A stretch of DNA of 64,000 bases from the NCBI RefSeq assembly GCF_033597815.2, contig NZ_CP166245.1:248001-312000 (forward strand), read 5' to 3'. This DNA is from Staphylococcus sp. KG4-3 (GTDB lineage: Bacteria; Bacillota; Bacilli; Staphylococcales; Staphylococcaceae). Shown in pieces: positions 16,773 through 25,618 of the stretch (position 1 is the stretch's first letter; each line of letters opens with the position of its first letter). The translations under genes and the position numbers were made by a program. The notes under the pieces were generated by a model that saw only the letters and a list, made by a program, of their open reading frames with translations, ran no database searches and had not been told where the DNA came from.

Positions 16773-17351
16773 ATGAAAATATATTTAGTGCGCCACGGTG
16801 AATCACAATCAAATTATGATAAAAAAGAAGGTAAAAATTACTTTTGTGGGCAATTAGATGTGCCGTTAACGGAGAAGGGAACACGTTCTGCGCAGTTGCT
16901 GCAAAGTTATTTTAATAAAAAGGACATAGATCATGTGTATTTATCAGATTTACTGCGTACTAGGCAGACATATAATGCGATATTCGATAACGCTATCCCT
17001 GCAAGTGTGACATCTTCGTTAAGAGAACGCTCGCTTGGTGAATTTGAAGGGGAAATGGTGGACAAAATTGAACAAAAACCTGAATATGCACGTTATTTTA
17101 ATGATGAGAATTATCTATCGTTTCGCCATAGCTTTAGCCAAAAAGCGCCAGGTGGGGAGAGTTATGCAGACGTGTTACAACGTGTAACGCAATTTTTTGA
17201 AAATGAAGTAGATAATAGTTTAGAAAATATTGTAATTGTTGCACATCAGGTCGTGCTTCGTTGCTGCTTTGTCTATCTAAGATATGATACGCAAGCAATG
17301 GTGATTGAGCGTAAAATTGAAAATTGCGTACCATATGTATTAGAAAAATAA
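16773..17351 (+). CDS. Histidine phosphatase family (phosphoglycerate mutase-like) protein
   Basis: A 192-residue protein with the catalytic RHGE motif at residues 7-10 (His8), a second arginine in SDLLRTRQT, the acid ERSLGEFEG near residue 90 and the second histidine in VAHQVVLRC. All catalytic residues of the family are visible. Such enzymes dephosphorylate small molecules or proteins; being short, it is unlikely to be the glycolytic mutase. GAAGAGGAAG precedes the start. Confidence 0.82.
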   Translation: MKIYLVRHGESQSNYDKKEGKNYFCGQLDVPLTEKGTRSAQLLQSYFNKKDIDHVYLSDLLRTRQTYNAIFDNAIPASVTSSLRERSLGEFEGEMVDKIEQKPEYARYFNDENYLSFRHSFSQKAPGGESYADVLQRVTQFFENEVDNSLENIVIVAHQVVLRCCFVYLRYDTQAMVIERKIENCVPYVLEK

Positions 17352-17355
17352 ACAC

Positions 17356-17395
17356 AAACAAAAAAACCTGAACTACGACTTTGTCGGTTCAGGTT
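17356..17395 (-). terminator. Terminator for the 71-aa membrane protein gene
   Basis: AACCTGAAC and GTTCAGGTT (17365-17373 and 17387-17395) pair and are followed on the minus strand by a run of T. The hairpin overlaps the stop codon of the minus gene and lies just after the convergent phosphatase gene. Confidence 0.75.
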
Positions 17396-17609
17396 AATAT
17401 CTTTTAGCTGCTGTTAAGCTATCATGAAATCCTTGGAATATTGTATTAATATTGTCTAAAAAACTGCCGACAACAACGGCAAGTATAACGTAAGTTACAC
17501 TAAGGGCGATTGTTTTAAATGAAACAACACCATATTTTTCTTTCTTCTCAAAGAGATTAAAAGCTATGAAGATAGCAGCCATTGCACCTATTAAAATAGT
17601 TAAAACCAT
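17394..17609 (-). CDS. Small two-span membrane protein (71 aa)
   Basis: Hydrophobic segments at residues 2-19 and 30-52 are separated by a charged loop (FEKKEKYG), and the C-terminus is short and soluble. AAGGAGG lies upstream of the ATG with good spacing. I do not recognise the family. The strong ribosome site and dedicated terminator support a real gene. Confidence 0.6.
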   Translation of the reverse strand: MVLTILIGAMAAIFIAFNLFEKKEKYGVVSFKTIALSVTYVILAVVVGSFLDNINTIFQGFHDSLTAAKRY

Positions 17610-17722
17610 AAAGGTGTGCCTCCTTAGAATTATTACTGAGTGGCTATGCTTCTATTCATTTGTTTATTAACTTAAATTAATCTTAACAAATGATACTTTG
17701 AGAAAAAAAGGGATTTTATGTT

Positions 17723-17752
17723 AAAAAACCTTACAATTAAGTAAGGTTTTTT
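17723..17752. terminator. Bidirectional terminator hairpin
   Basis: AAAAAACCTTAC and GTAAGGTTTTTT form a perfect 12-base stem around a 6-base loop. It probably ends the minus-strand lipoprotein transcript, although about 150 bases separate the two. Confidence 0.7.
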
Positions 17753-17905
17753 ACAGAAATAAGTCAGGGCAATTGAGTGTTATACATAAAAATGACGTTC
17801 AAGCCTTTGTTAGCAAGAACAATTGCCTTGTAATCATATTGTAATTTAATAGAATAATCCTATAATTACATGCTCTTGATTTCAATCGATTAAGAAGTGT
17901 CCAAG

Positions 17906-18526
17906 TTATTTATCTACAGCGTCAGATTCAATGCCTTTGTCTTTCAGGAATTTTTTGATTTTATCTTGTTGTTTTCCATTAACATCTCCGGCGTATTTAG
18001 TAGATACATCTACAACATTAAGTTCATTCTGTGGTTGGTAGTCTAATTGTTCTATATCTTCATCCGCATTTTTAATTGTGGTATTTAAAGCAGTGAAATA
18101 TTTGATAATACGGTCGACGTTTTCTTGATAACCTTGTGGTAGTTTATTCCCTTCTACGAATTTCTTGAATCGTACATCATTTTTAACTGCATTATGTGAT
18201 AAATCAGATAAACGTTCAGCCTGTTCATCAGTAATTTTTTTATCTGTACCAATTTGTTTATCTATTCTATATTGAAGTAGATACTTATTATCAATAATAT
18301 CGGAGTTTACATCTAAGTATTTTTTGATAGCATTATTTGCTTCAGATTCACTTAAAGTTTCACCTTTTTTATCTGAGTTAAAGATGTCTTTTTCAGTAAT
18401 TTTGTGCACATTTTTAGGTGCATGTCTCTCGCTATGACTATTGTCATCATTAGGTTTATCGTTTGAACATGCTGCGAGTATAACAGTTAGCACTAGTACT
18501 AACGATAGTAATATACTTTTTTTCAT
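17906..18526 (-). CDS. NDxxF-motif lipoprotein
   Basis: A 206-residue predicted lipoprotein. The signal peptide MKKSILLSLVLVLTVILAAC ends in lipobox LAAC, with the lipidated cysteine at residue 20. The mature part is helical and charged. The element AVKNDVRFKKF near residue 113 contains the N-D-x-x-F motif that names a staphylococcal lipoprotein family. AAGGAG lies upstream. It sits just before ahpCF, as in other staphylococci. The function is unknown. Confidence 0.75.
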   Translation of the reverse strand: MKKSILLSLVLVLTVILAACSNDKPNDDNSHSERHAPKNVHKITEKDIFNSDKKGETLSESEANNAIKKYLDVNSDIIDNKYLLQYRIDKQIGTDKKITDEQAERLSDLSHNAVKNDVRFKKFVEGNKLPQGYQENVDRIIKYFTALNTTIKNADEDIEQLDYQPQNELNVVDVSTKYAGDVNGKQQDKIKKFLKDKGIESDAVDK

Positions 18527-19197
18527 AAATTTTAATTGCTCCTTTAATAATAATCGTACGAGTATAACAATATGATGAATGTTTAAACGCGCTTTATAAA
18601 AAATTATAACTTAAGCGTATCATTTAGAGCTATTGATTTGAATAAGTGATTAAATGATAAACGCACAATCTTTTGAACAAAATAGGAAAACAATAAATTT
18701 ATCATAATTAATTTAAAAACATTCATTAGATTTTAATTTTAAAATGTTATTGAAGTGGTATGTAGATGTTTATTGTTTGTAATAAAACTTGGTTGAATTA
18801 ATCTGAACAGAGGTAAAGGTTAATGGATAAAAGAGCATAAGTAATAGATTTGTTTAAGATAACGCTTATATTAAAGTATGAGTAGAGCGAATAGGTGACA
18901 CTTGAACAACTGGATACATGCATAAATAGGCTGGGATAAGTTTTAATTGTCCCAGCCTAAATTATTATATTTAGTTAATGGGATTTATACATGAGCTTTA
19001 GCTAAGCTAAATGTTTTTACCCCTTTTAATCTTAATTATCTTTGCTGAGGAACAACGAAATCTTTTTTAATAAATTTAATTTCGTCATCTCACTCCCTTT
19101 GGGATCATTCTTGACAATATGTAAATGAGTGGCACGACAATCATATTTTTTAATGATTTCGTTGGCCACTCTTCATGATATAACTTTGGCAGAATAA
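18527..19197. other. Long intergenic region with several hairpins
   Basis: No gene seen in about 670 bases. It holds an AGGCTGGGA/TCCCAGCCT hairpin (18928-18958), a small TTTAGC/GCTAAA hairpin near 19010, and a degenerate copy of the ACGAAATC...GATTTCG repeat module (about 19050-19095). A long stem GAGTGGC...GCCACTC at 19127-19171 ends the ahpF transcript. Confidence 0.5.
19127..19171 (-). terminator. Terminator of the ahpCF operon
   Basis: On the minus strand GAGTGGCC...AATCAT pairs with ATGATT...GCCACTC about 30 bases after the ahpF stop codon. The following bases are only moderately T-rich. Confidence 0.55.
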
Positions 19198-20721
19198 TTA
19201 ATGTCTAATGATGTAATCAAAGGCATTTAATGCAGCATTTGCACCAGCGCCCATTGAGATAATAATTTGTTTATTACGATCGTCAGTAACATCACCAGCT
19301 GCAAAAATACCAGGGATGCTTGTAGCGTTCTTACGATCAATCATAATCTCATTAGCTTCATTTAGTTCAACATAATTATTAAGCCATTCAGTATTTGGTA
19401 ATAATCCGATTTGGACGAAAATACCTTCAAGTTCTAATGTGTGTTCTTCACCTAGAGATTTATCTTGGTATTTAATACCAGTTACAGCATTTTCACCAAG
19501 TACTTCAGTTGTTTGTGCATTTTTAATAACAGTTACGTTAGGTAAGCTGTTTAAACGCTCTTGTAGAACATTGTCTGCTTTAAGGCTAGCGTTACGTTCT
19601 AATAGTGTGACGTGTTCAACGATACCTGCTAAATCAATTGCTGCTTCTACACCTGAATTACCGCCACCGACTACAGCTACGTTTTTATTTTCAAATAAAG
19701 GCCCGTCACAATGTGGACAGAATGCAACACCTTTATTAATTAATGCCTCTTCACCAGGCACTTCAAGCTTGCGCCAACGTGCACCTGTTGAAATGATAAC
19801 AGTTTTACTTGTTAATTTTGCGCCATTTTCAAGAGAAACAACGATACCACTATCGGTTTTTTCGATGTCATTAGCACGAATACCTGTCATTACATCAATG
19901 TCATATTGTTTTATATGATCTTCTAATGCAGAGGCAAATTTTGGACCATCTGTTTCTTTAACAGTGACAAAGTTTTCGATAGTTGCTGTATCATTAACTT
20001 GTCCGCCAATACGATCAGCAACAATCCCTGTACGTAGTCCTTTACGAGCTGTATAAACAGCGGCACTACCACTTGCAGGTCCACCACCAACGATTAACAC
20101 GTCATATGGATCTTTATCATTGAACTCTGCTGGGTCTGCTTGGCTACCTAAATTTGCAAGGATATCTTGAATTGTCATACGGCCATTACCAAATTCTTCG
20201 CCATTTAAGAAAACTGCTGGTACTGCCATGATATCTTCAGATTCTTCTCTAAAGATAGCACCGTCAATCATTGAGTGCGTAATATTAGGATTTAATAAAC
20301 TCATTAAGTTTAATGCTTGAACAACGTCAGGGCATTTTTGACAAGTTAAACTAATATACGTTTCAAAGTGTAGTGGTTGATCTAGTGCTTTGATTTGGTC
20401 TATCACGGCTTGTTCTTCTTTAGGCGCGCGTCCACTTACTTGTAATAATGCAAGTACAAGTGAATTGAATTCATGACCCATAGGTAAACCGGCAAAAGTA
20501 ATGCCGGTTTCTTCTCCAGGTCTATTTACTGAGAAACTTGGTGTGCGTTTTAAGTCAGTTTCTTCTATAGTAATGTGAGAAGAAGCTGCAGAGACTTCAT
20601 CTAATAACTCTTTAAGTTCGTTAGACTTGTCATCAGTACCAAGACTTGCTTTTAATACAACATCACCTTCCATTAATTGAAGTAATTGTTGTAATTGTGA
20701 TTTAAGCTGATCATTTAGCAT
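19198..20721 (-). CDS. ahpF: Alkyl hydroperoxide reductase subunit F
   Basis: A 507-residue flavoprotein of normal AhpF length. The N-terminal tandem thioredoxin-like domain holds the CQKC pair (TCQKCPDVV) near residue 130, which passes electrons to AhpC. The thioredoxin reductase-like part has FAD and NAD(P)H sites (LIVGGGPASGSAA, VAVVGGGNSGVEAA) and the active disulfide CPHC. It reduces AhpC using NADH. It lies 16 bases after ahpC on the same transcript, and both are expected to be controlled by PerR. Confidence 0.95.
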   Translation of the reverse strand: MLNDQLKSQLQQLLQLMEGDVVLKASLGTDDKSNELKELLDEVSAASSHITIEETDLKRTPSFSVNRPGEETGITFAGLPMGHEFNSLVLALLQVSGRAPKEEQAVIDQIKALDQPLHFETYISLTCQKCPDVVQALNLMSLLNPNITHSMIDGAIFREESEDIMAVPAVFLNGEEFGNGRMTIQDILANLGSQADPAEFNDKDPYDVLIVGGGPASGSAAVYTARKGLRTGIVADRIGGQVNDTATIENFVTVKETDGPKFASALEDHIKQYDIDVMTGIRANDIEKTDSGIVVSLENGAKLTSKTVIISTGARWRKLEVPGEEALINKGVAFCPHCDGPLFENKNVAVVGGGNSGVEAAIDLAGIVEHVTLLERNASLKADNVLQERLNSLPNVTVIKNAQTTEVLGENAVTGIKYQDKSLGEEHTLELEGIFVQIGLLPNTEWLNNYVELNEANEIMIDRKNATSIPGIFAAGDVTDDRNKQIIISMGAGANAALNAFDYIIRH

Positions 20722-20737
20722 TTAAATCAATGCCTCC

Positions 20738-21307
20738 TTAGATTTTACCTACTAAGTCAAGACCAGGTTGTAATGTTTCTGAACCTTCTTCCCATTTTGC
20801 TGGGCAAACTTCGCCTGGGTGTTGACGTACATATTGTGCTGCTTTGATTTTGTGTACTAATGTGCTTGCGTCACGACCGATACCGTCAGCGTTTACTTCA
20901 GCTGCTTGTACGATACCGTCAGGGTCAACGATGAAAGTACCACGTTGAGCAAGGCCTAGATCTTCGTCTAATACATCAAAGTTACGAGTGATTGTTTGAG
21001 ATGGATCACCAATCATTGTATATTGAATTTTGTTGATTGCTTCTGAGTGATCATGCCAAGCTTTGTGTACAAAGTGTGTATCTGTTGATACTGAATATAC
21101 ATTGACACCTAATTCTTGTAATTTATCATATTGACCTTGTAAATCTTCTAATTCAGTAGGGCAAACGAATGAGAAGTCTGCTGGGTAGAAACAAACTACG
21201 CTCCAAGAACCTTTTAAAATTTCTTCTGATACTTCTAAAAACTCATCCTTTTGTGGATCATATGCGTTAGCTGTGAAAGGTAAAACTTCTTTATTTATTA
21301 AAGACAT
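20738..21307 (-). CDS. ahpC: Alkyl hydroperoxide reductase subunit C (peroxiredoxin)
   Basis: A 189-residue typical 2-Cys peroxiredoxin. The peroxidatic cysteine is Cys49 ([10 protein letters not shown]) and the resolving cysteine Cys168 (GEVCPAKW). It reduces H2O2, organic peroxides and peroxynitrite in the cytoplasm and is recharged by AhpF. GGAGGAT precedes the ATG. A near-perfect PerR box lies about 70 bases upstream, so induction by peroxide and by iron limitation is expected. Confidence 0.96.
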   Translation of the reverse strand: MSLINKEVLPFTANAYDPQKDEFLEVSEEILKGSWSVVCFYPADFSFVCPTELEDLQGQYDKLQELGVNVYSVSTDTHFVHKAWHDHSEAINKIQYTMIGDPSQTITRNFDVLDEDLGLAQRGTFIVDPDGIVQAAEVNADGIGRDASTLVHKIKAAQYVRQHPGEVCPAKWEEGSETLQPGLDLVGKI

Positions 21308-21377
21308 AAAAACATCCTCCTATTTTTGAACTGAATTTTAATTAGAATTATGATGTTAAATTATTATTATTTCTTAA

Positions 21378-21392
21378 TTATAATAATTCTAA
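21378..21392 (-). promoter_or_regulatory. PerR box upstream of ahpC
   Basis: TTATAATAATTCTAA matches the PerR consensus TTATAATNATTATAA with one mismatch. Its position, 71 bases before the ahpC start codon, fits repression of the ahpCF promoter. Confidence 0.75.
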
Positions 21393-21768
21393 TCTTCGTT
21401 TACTATTATTGCATTTCCAATTATTTTCGTCAACAAAGAAAGCTCATTAAGATAAATAGTAGATAGGTGCCTTGTAATCGACCGTGTGACTGAGTTTCAT
21501 GGTGGAAATTTACACCTGTGAAGTAGGCGTGTTTATTTTTGGGAAAACTGCCTATAGATTAAAAATAGCCTTTTTATTCTCAACTAAACAATGAAAATGA
21601 GAAGAAAGGCTACTTTAAATGATTATATGTTTATTTAGTATTGATTTGATAGGGGTAAATAGAATTATTACAAATTTATGAACATTTTATTTTTGCGGAA
21701 TTTGTAATCGGAAACTTTTCGTGAAATAAGACTTCCTTAAGACTGCTCGCATTGTACTGAACTAACTA
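21393..21768. other. Structured intergenic region between ahpC and the XRE gene
   Basis: No convincing gene. On the minus strand a 16-codon frame (MKLSHTVDYKAPIYYLS) starts near 21501 but lacks a ribosome site. A GGTG/CACC hairpin lies near 21503, a long terminator-like hairpin at 21565-21613, and a perfect 10-base inverted repeat ATTACAAATT/AATTTGTAAT at 21667-21708. Confidence 0.4.
21565..21613 (-). terminator. Terminator-like hairpin downstream of the XRE gene
   Basis: AGCCTTT...TTCTCA pairs with TGAGAA...AAAGGCT, followed on the minus strand by ATTTTTAAT. It probably ends the minus-strand transcript coming from the XRE regulator. Confidence 0.6.
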
Positions 21769-22122
21769 TTAAATAAATGTTTGAATCATCCACCAAAGCA
21801 CGACAGCAACAGGGAAGAATAACCACCAATAGTTTGCTAAGAATTCCCATCCATTCATAGGCTGATTGTTAGATTGTGTTGAAACAGGTTGCTGATATGT
21901 TTCTATAATGGTTTTTTTTAATTCTTTATCTCCTTTGATAAGTTCATCTAAAGATACATCGAATAAATCACTCATTTTTATTAGCATATCAATACTAGGA
22001 TAAACTTTGTTTAATTCCCATTTAGATATACTCTGACGCGATATATTTAATATTTCTGCTAATTCGTCTTGAGACCAATTTCTGAGTTCACGTTGCTCCT
22101 TAATTCTTAAACCAATTTCCAT
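21769..22122 (-). CDS. XRE-family regulator with C-terminal membrane segment
   Basis: A 117-residue protein. Residues 5-60 are a clear helix-turn-helix of the Xre/Cro type (WSQDELAEILNISRQSISKWE). A Gln/Ser/Asn-rich linker follows, then a hydrophobic C-terminus (WWLFFPVAVVLWWMIQTFI) that should anchor it in the membrane. The start is ATG 22120-22122, well spaced from AAAAGGAG; a longer frame upstream lacks a ribosome site. A membrane-tethered repressor suggests a signal sensed at the membrane. Targets are unknown; autoregulation is possible given an inverted repeat upstream. Confidence 0.78.
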   Translation of the reverse strand: MEIGLRIKEQRELRNWSQDELAEILNISRQSISKWELNKVYPSIDMLIKMSDLFDVSLDELIKGDKELKKTIIETYQQPVSTQSNNQPMNGWEFLANYWWLFFPVAVVLWWMIQTFI

Positions 22123-22206
22123 GTGAATCACTCCTTTTAATAAAAAGTAAAATGATTGGTTAATAATGTCACGCACTAAATGGTTTACTATGGATGCAAC
22201 TGTGGG

Positions 22207-22272
22207 TTGCATTACTATAATAGCAAAGGTTTCGTAGCTAATATTTATAAAATTATAAAAGATGTAATGCAA
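22207..22272. repeat. Inverted repeat upstream of the XRE gene
   Basis: TTGCATTAC (22207-22215) and GTAATGCAA (22264-22272) are perfect 9-base inverted copies 48 bases apart. A small ATGCAA/TTGCAT hairpin overlaps the first. These could be operators for the XRE protein; this is inferred from position only. Confidence 0.35.
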
Positions 22273-22333
22273 TTTTTACACTTCATTGATAACCAATTTA
22301 ATATATATTTACCCAATATGTTAATTTATTAAT

Positions 22334-22386
22334 GAAAAAGGACGAGAAAGAAATCAATTAGTAAAAATCCGATTTCTTTCTCGTCC
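22334..22386 (-). terminator. Terminator after the large catalase gene
   Basis: GGACGAGAAAGAAATC and GATTTCTTTCTCGTCC form a perfect 16-base stem, followed on the minus strand by T5. It lies about 90 bases after the catalase stop codon. Confidence 0.85.
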
Positions 22387-22476
22387 TATATTATAGAGTG
22401 CTTATCAAATTGACGTGTGTGAGAATGTCATGCTCCTATGCTATACCAATTGATATAGCAACAGTTGATACTCTAA

Positions 22477-24471
22477 TCACTTTCTGTTCCAATATCTTTT
22501 ACGGTCGAATGCTTGTACGATAGTTTGTGGTTCGTCAGAAACGAATATACCAGGAGCTTCAAAATTTAATTTAGCATTTGTTAAACCTTGTGCTGCAGAC
22601 TCATTTACAACAATAGGCTTGTTGTGTTTATACGTAAGTTCTGCAAATTCTTCAGCAGCTGGAAGTATTTCACTATCATCTGATAGTACTATCAGACTAT
22701 CAAATAGTGTGGGATGTGCAGTATCAAATGTTTCTGTGATACCAAACGTCTCTGATATATCTTTAGGATGTTGTCCGACAAACGCATAGTTTAACTTGTT
22801 TTCAGTAAATATTTTGGCATAAGATTTCAATGTTTCAGAACTGATATCTCCATTTACTACTACAGCGACAGAATGGCCAGCTAATGGAATGTCGAATTTT
22901 TCCATTGTTAATTGACTATCTTTTGCATCTGATTCAACTTCTTCGTTTATATTAGGGACTTCAACACCAACATTTTCAGCAACACGCTCTGCTAATGTGC
23001 GATCAACTTTATTCAGTTGATTCACTGCGTTTTGTTTTACCATAACTGAATTACACATGCCTATTTCGAAAGAGAAGCCATCTACAGTGTGATCAAATTC
23101 AGGTTGCGTCAAACTATTTAAATACAGCTTAGCCTGACTATAATAATCTTTAAAACTTTCACTACGTTTTTGAATTTTGTGGCCTTCTACCTTTTCTTGA
23201 TAGTGCTCATAGCCACCTTCTTTTTTAGGTGTTGTATGTGGGTCGTTATTATTTAGAGCATTTTTGTGATAAGCCACTTGACCTTTATTGATATTCATTT
23301 GATGCATAGCATCTCTTTGATTATTGTGGACCTCGTTAACTGGACGGTTAATTGGTATTTGATTAAAATTTGGACCTCCTAACCTAGAAATTTGAGTATC
23401 TGTATATGAAAATAGACGACCTTGTAATAATGGGTCGTTTGAAAAATCAATCCCAGGTACAATATGGCCAGGGTGGAAGGCAGCTTGTTCAGTTTCGTCA
23501 AAAACATTGGTTACATTTTGATTTAATGTCATTTTGCCCACAATTTTAACGGGTACTTGATCTTCTGGCCAAATTTTAGTTGGGTCTAAAATATCAAAAT
23601 CGAAGTCAAATTCTTGTTCTGGACGAATAATTTGTAATCCTAATTCCCATTCTGGATAATCGCCTTTTTCAATAGATTCATATAAGTCTTTACGATGAAA
23701 GTCTACATCTTTACCATGTAATATTTGAGCTTCATCCCAAACTAAAGATTCTAAGCCTTGTAGTGGTTTCCAGTGAAATTTTACAAAATATGAATCTCCT
23801 TCGCTATTAACGAGGCGGAACGTATGGATACCGAACCCTTCAATTTGTCTGAAATTCTTAGGGATACCACGGTCACTCATTGCCCATACCGTTGTATGTG
23901 TTGATTCAGGGTTTTGGGCGAAGAAATCGTAGAAAGTATCATGCGCTGAGCCACCTTGTGGTATTTCGTTATGGGGTTCTGGTTTTACTGCATGAATAAG
24001 GTCAGGGAATTTGATAGCGTCTTGAATAAAGAATACAGGAATATCATTACCAACGAGGTCAAAAATACCTTCGTCTGTATAGAATTTAGTAGCAAATCCT
24101 CTTACATCTCTAACAGTGTCTGGTGAGCCTTTAGAGCCTTGCACAGTTGAAAATCTAACAAAGACAGGTGTAGTTTTATCAGGGTTAGTTAAAAAGTCTG
24201 CTGAGGTATATTTAGATAAATCCTCATATACTTTAAACTCACCATGTGCACCAAATCCTCTAGCGTGAACAATACGCTCTGGTATGCGTTCATGATCGAA
24301 GTGCATAATTTTTTCTCTAAAATGAAAATCTTCTAATAGACTGGGACCGCGTTCACCAACCGTTAAAGTATTTTCGTCTTCGCTTACTTTAACACCGTTA
24401 TTTGTCGTCATTGGTTTCTCATCATTGCTTTTTTCTACTTCATTTAATTGCTTTTGTTTTTTATTAACCAA
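22477..24471 (-). CDS. katE: Large-subunit (clade 2) monofunctional catalase
   Basis: A 664-residue haem catalase. The extra length is an N-terminal extension and a C-terminal flavodoxin/DJ-1-like domain (about residues 530-664, HSVAVVVNGDISSETLKSYA onward), which define clade 2. The core has the catalytic histidine in RIVHARGFGAHG, the essential asparagine in the LVGNDIPVFFIQD region, and the haem-ligand tyrosine in GRLFSYTDTQ. It dismutates H2O2. A TAAGGAGGG site precedes the start. Upstream is a SigB-like promoter, as for KatE of Bacillus, so general stress control is likely. The symbol follows that analogy. Confidence 0.9.
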   Translation of the reverse strand: MVNKKQKQLNEVEKSNDEKPMTTNNGVKVSEDENTLTVGERGPSLLEDFHFREKIMHFDHERIPERIVHARGFGAHGEFKVYEDLSKYTSADFLTNPDKTTPVFVRFSTVQGSKGSPDTVRDVRGFATKFYTDEGIFDLVGNDIPVFFIQDAIKFPDLIHAVKPEPHNEIPQGGSAHDTFYDFFAQNPESTHTTVWAMSDRGIPKNFRQIEGFGIHTFRLVNSEGDSYFVKFHWKPLQGLESLVWDEAQILHGKDVDFHRKDLYESIEKGDYPEWELGLQIIRPEQEFDFDFDILDPTKIWPEDQVPVKIVGKMTLNQNVTNVFDETEQAAFHPGHIVPGIDFSNDPLLQGRLFSYTDTQISRLGGPNFNQIPINRPVNEVHNNQRDAMHQMNINKGQVAYHKNALNNNDPHTTPKKEGGYEHYQEKVEGHKIQKRSESFKDYYSQAKLYLNSLTQPEFDHTVDGFSFEIGMCNSVMVKQNAVNQLNKVDRTLAERVAENVGVEVPNINEEVESDAKDSQLTMEKFDIPLAGHSVAVVVNGDISSETLKSYAKIFTENKLNYAFVGQHPKDISETFGITETFDTAHPTLFDSLIVLSDDSEILPAAEEFAELTYKHNKPIVVNESAAQGLTNAKLNFEAPGIFVSDEPQTIVQAFDRKRYWNRK

Positions 24472-24506
24472 ATGAAACCCTCCTTAAATAAGACTTTCAT
24501 AATATG

Positions 24507-24532
24507 TTTTCCACTAAAAACAAAACAGAAAC
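24507..24532 (-). promoter_or_regulatory. SigB-like promoter of the large catalase gene
   Basis: On the minus strand GTTTCT, 14 bases, GGAAAA. This fits GTTTWW-N14-GGGWAW with two mismatches overall. It lies 36 bases before the start codon. Confidence 0.45.
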
Positions 24533-24691
24533 ATGTTTCTGCAATTATTCATATACACTATTGTTTTAAAATTACACATCGGTATAAATGTTATATTGCC
24601 GATTTAAAGAAGATGTTTATTGATGATGTTTTAAAATTTTATAGTAATCAGTAAAACATTATAAAAATTTAAAGATAATTACATTTAAACC

Positions 24692-24717
24692 TTTTAACTA
24701 TCGTGAAAATCGGGTAA
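24692..24717 (+). promoter_or_regulatory. SigB-type promoter of nfrA
   Basis: TTTTAA, 14 bases, GGGTAA. Only the first base departs from the SigB consensus. It lies 71 bases before the nfrA start and faces away from the SigB-like catalase promoter. The intergenic region otherwise holds nothing notable. Confidence 0.55.
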
Positions 24718-24788
24718 ACAGAATATAAGCAATGGAAATGTGTGTTTGTTATGCTATGGGTACATATATAGAAATGAGGAGTGGAAAG

Positions 24789-25544
24789 ATGTCTGAACAC
24801 GTGTACAACCTACTGAAGAAACATCATTCAGTCAGAAAATTTAAGAAAGAACCTATTTCAGAATCGCATATCAAACAACTTATAGAAGCAGGACAAAGCG
24901 CTTCAACCTCTAGTTACTTACAAGCTTATTCAATTATTGGTATCAATGACCCAGAAGTAAAAGAAGATTTAAAAGAAGTATCTGGGCAGCCTTATGTGGT
25001 TGAAAATGGATATTTATTTGTATTTGTGATGGATTATTATAGACATTCTATCGTTAACCAAGAATCAAAACACGATATGGAAACGTCGTTTGAATCAGCA
25101 GAAGGCTTGCTTGTCGGTACCATTGACGCCACATTAGTAGCTCAAAATATTGCTGCTACAGCTGAAGACATGGGATACGGTATTGTTTATTTAGGATCTC
25201 TAAGAAATGATATTGAACGTGTAAGAGAAGTTTTAAACTTGCCTGAACATACATTCCCACTATTTGGCATGGCACTTGGTATTCCAGAAGATGATGAAGA
25301 CGGTAGTCCTAAACCTCGTTTACCATTTGAACATGTTTTCCATCAAAACCAATATAATAATGACGAAGAATCTCAAAGGGCACAATTAAAAGCTTATGAC
25401 CAAACAGTTAGTGATTACTATAGCGCTCGCACAAACGGGGAACGTTCAGAAACATGGTCTAATCAAATTGCAAACTTTATGAGTTCGAAACAAAGATTAG
25501 ATATGTTAGAACAGTTAAATAAATCAGGATTTATAAAAAAATAA
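24789..25544 (+). CDS. nfrA: NADPH-dependent nitro/flavin reductase NfrA
   Basis: A 251-residue nitroreductase-family flavoprotein. The N-terminal FMN-binding pattern is visible (KKHHSVRKFKKEPIS), with QSASTSSYLQAYS and the central GLLVGTIDATLVAQNIAATAEDMGYG. Family members reduce FMN, nitrofurans, disulfides or chromate with NADPH. ATG 24789 has AGGAGTGG upstream; an earlier in-frame ATG at 24732 is not supported. It follows ahpCF as in S. aureus, except that a catalase gene and an XRE gene lie between. Confidence 0.9.
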   Translation: MSEHVYNLLKKHHSVRKFKKEPISESHIKQLIEAGQSASTSSYLQAYSIIGINDPEVKEDLKEVSGQPYVVENGYLFVFVMDYYRHSIVNQESKHDMETSFESAEGLLVGTIDATLVAQNIAATAEDMGYGIVYLGSLRNDIERVREVLNLPEHTFPLFGMALGIPEDDEDGSPKPRLPFEHVFHQNQYNNDEESQRAQLKAYDQTVSDYYSARTNGERSETWSNQIANFMSSKQRLDMLEQLNKSGFIKK

Positions 25545-25618
25545 CGCATCTGGAAATAGCCTGAGGATTCTAGGAGTATTTAATGTGAAGTTCATTCTCT
25601 AGAAAGGGGGTAGTGAAG

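Noticed and set aside
21769..22272. N-terminally extended XRE protein of 167 residues
   Set aside because: The 50 extra residues lack a ribosome site and cross the leader and inverted repeats; ATG 22122 has AAAAGGAG at ideal spacing.
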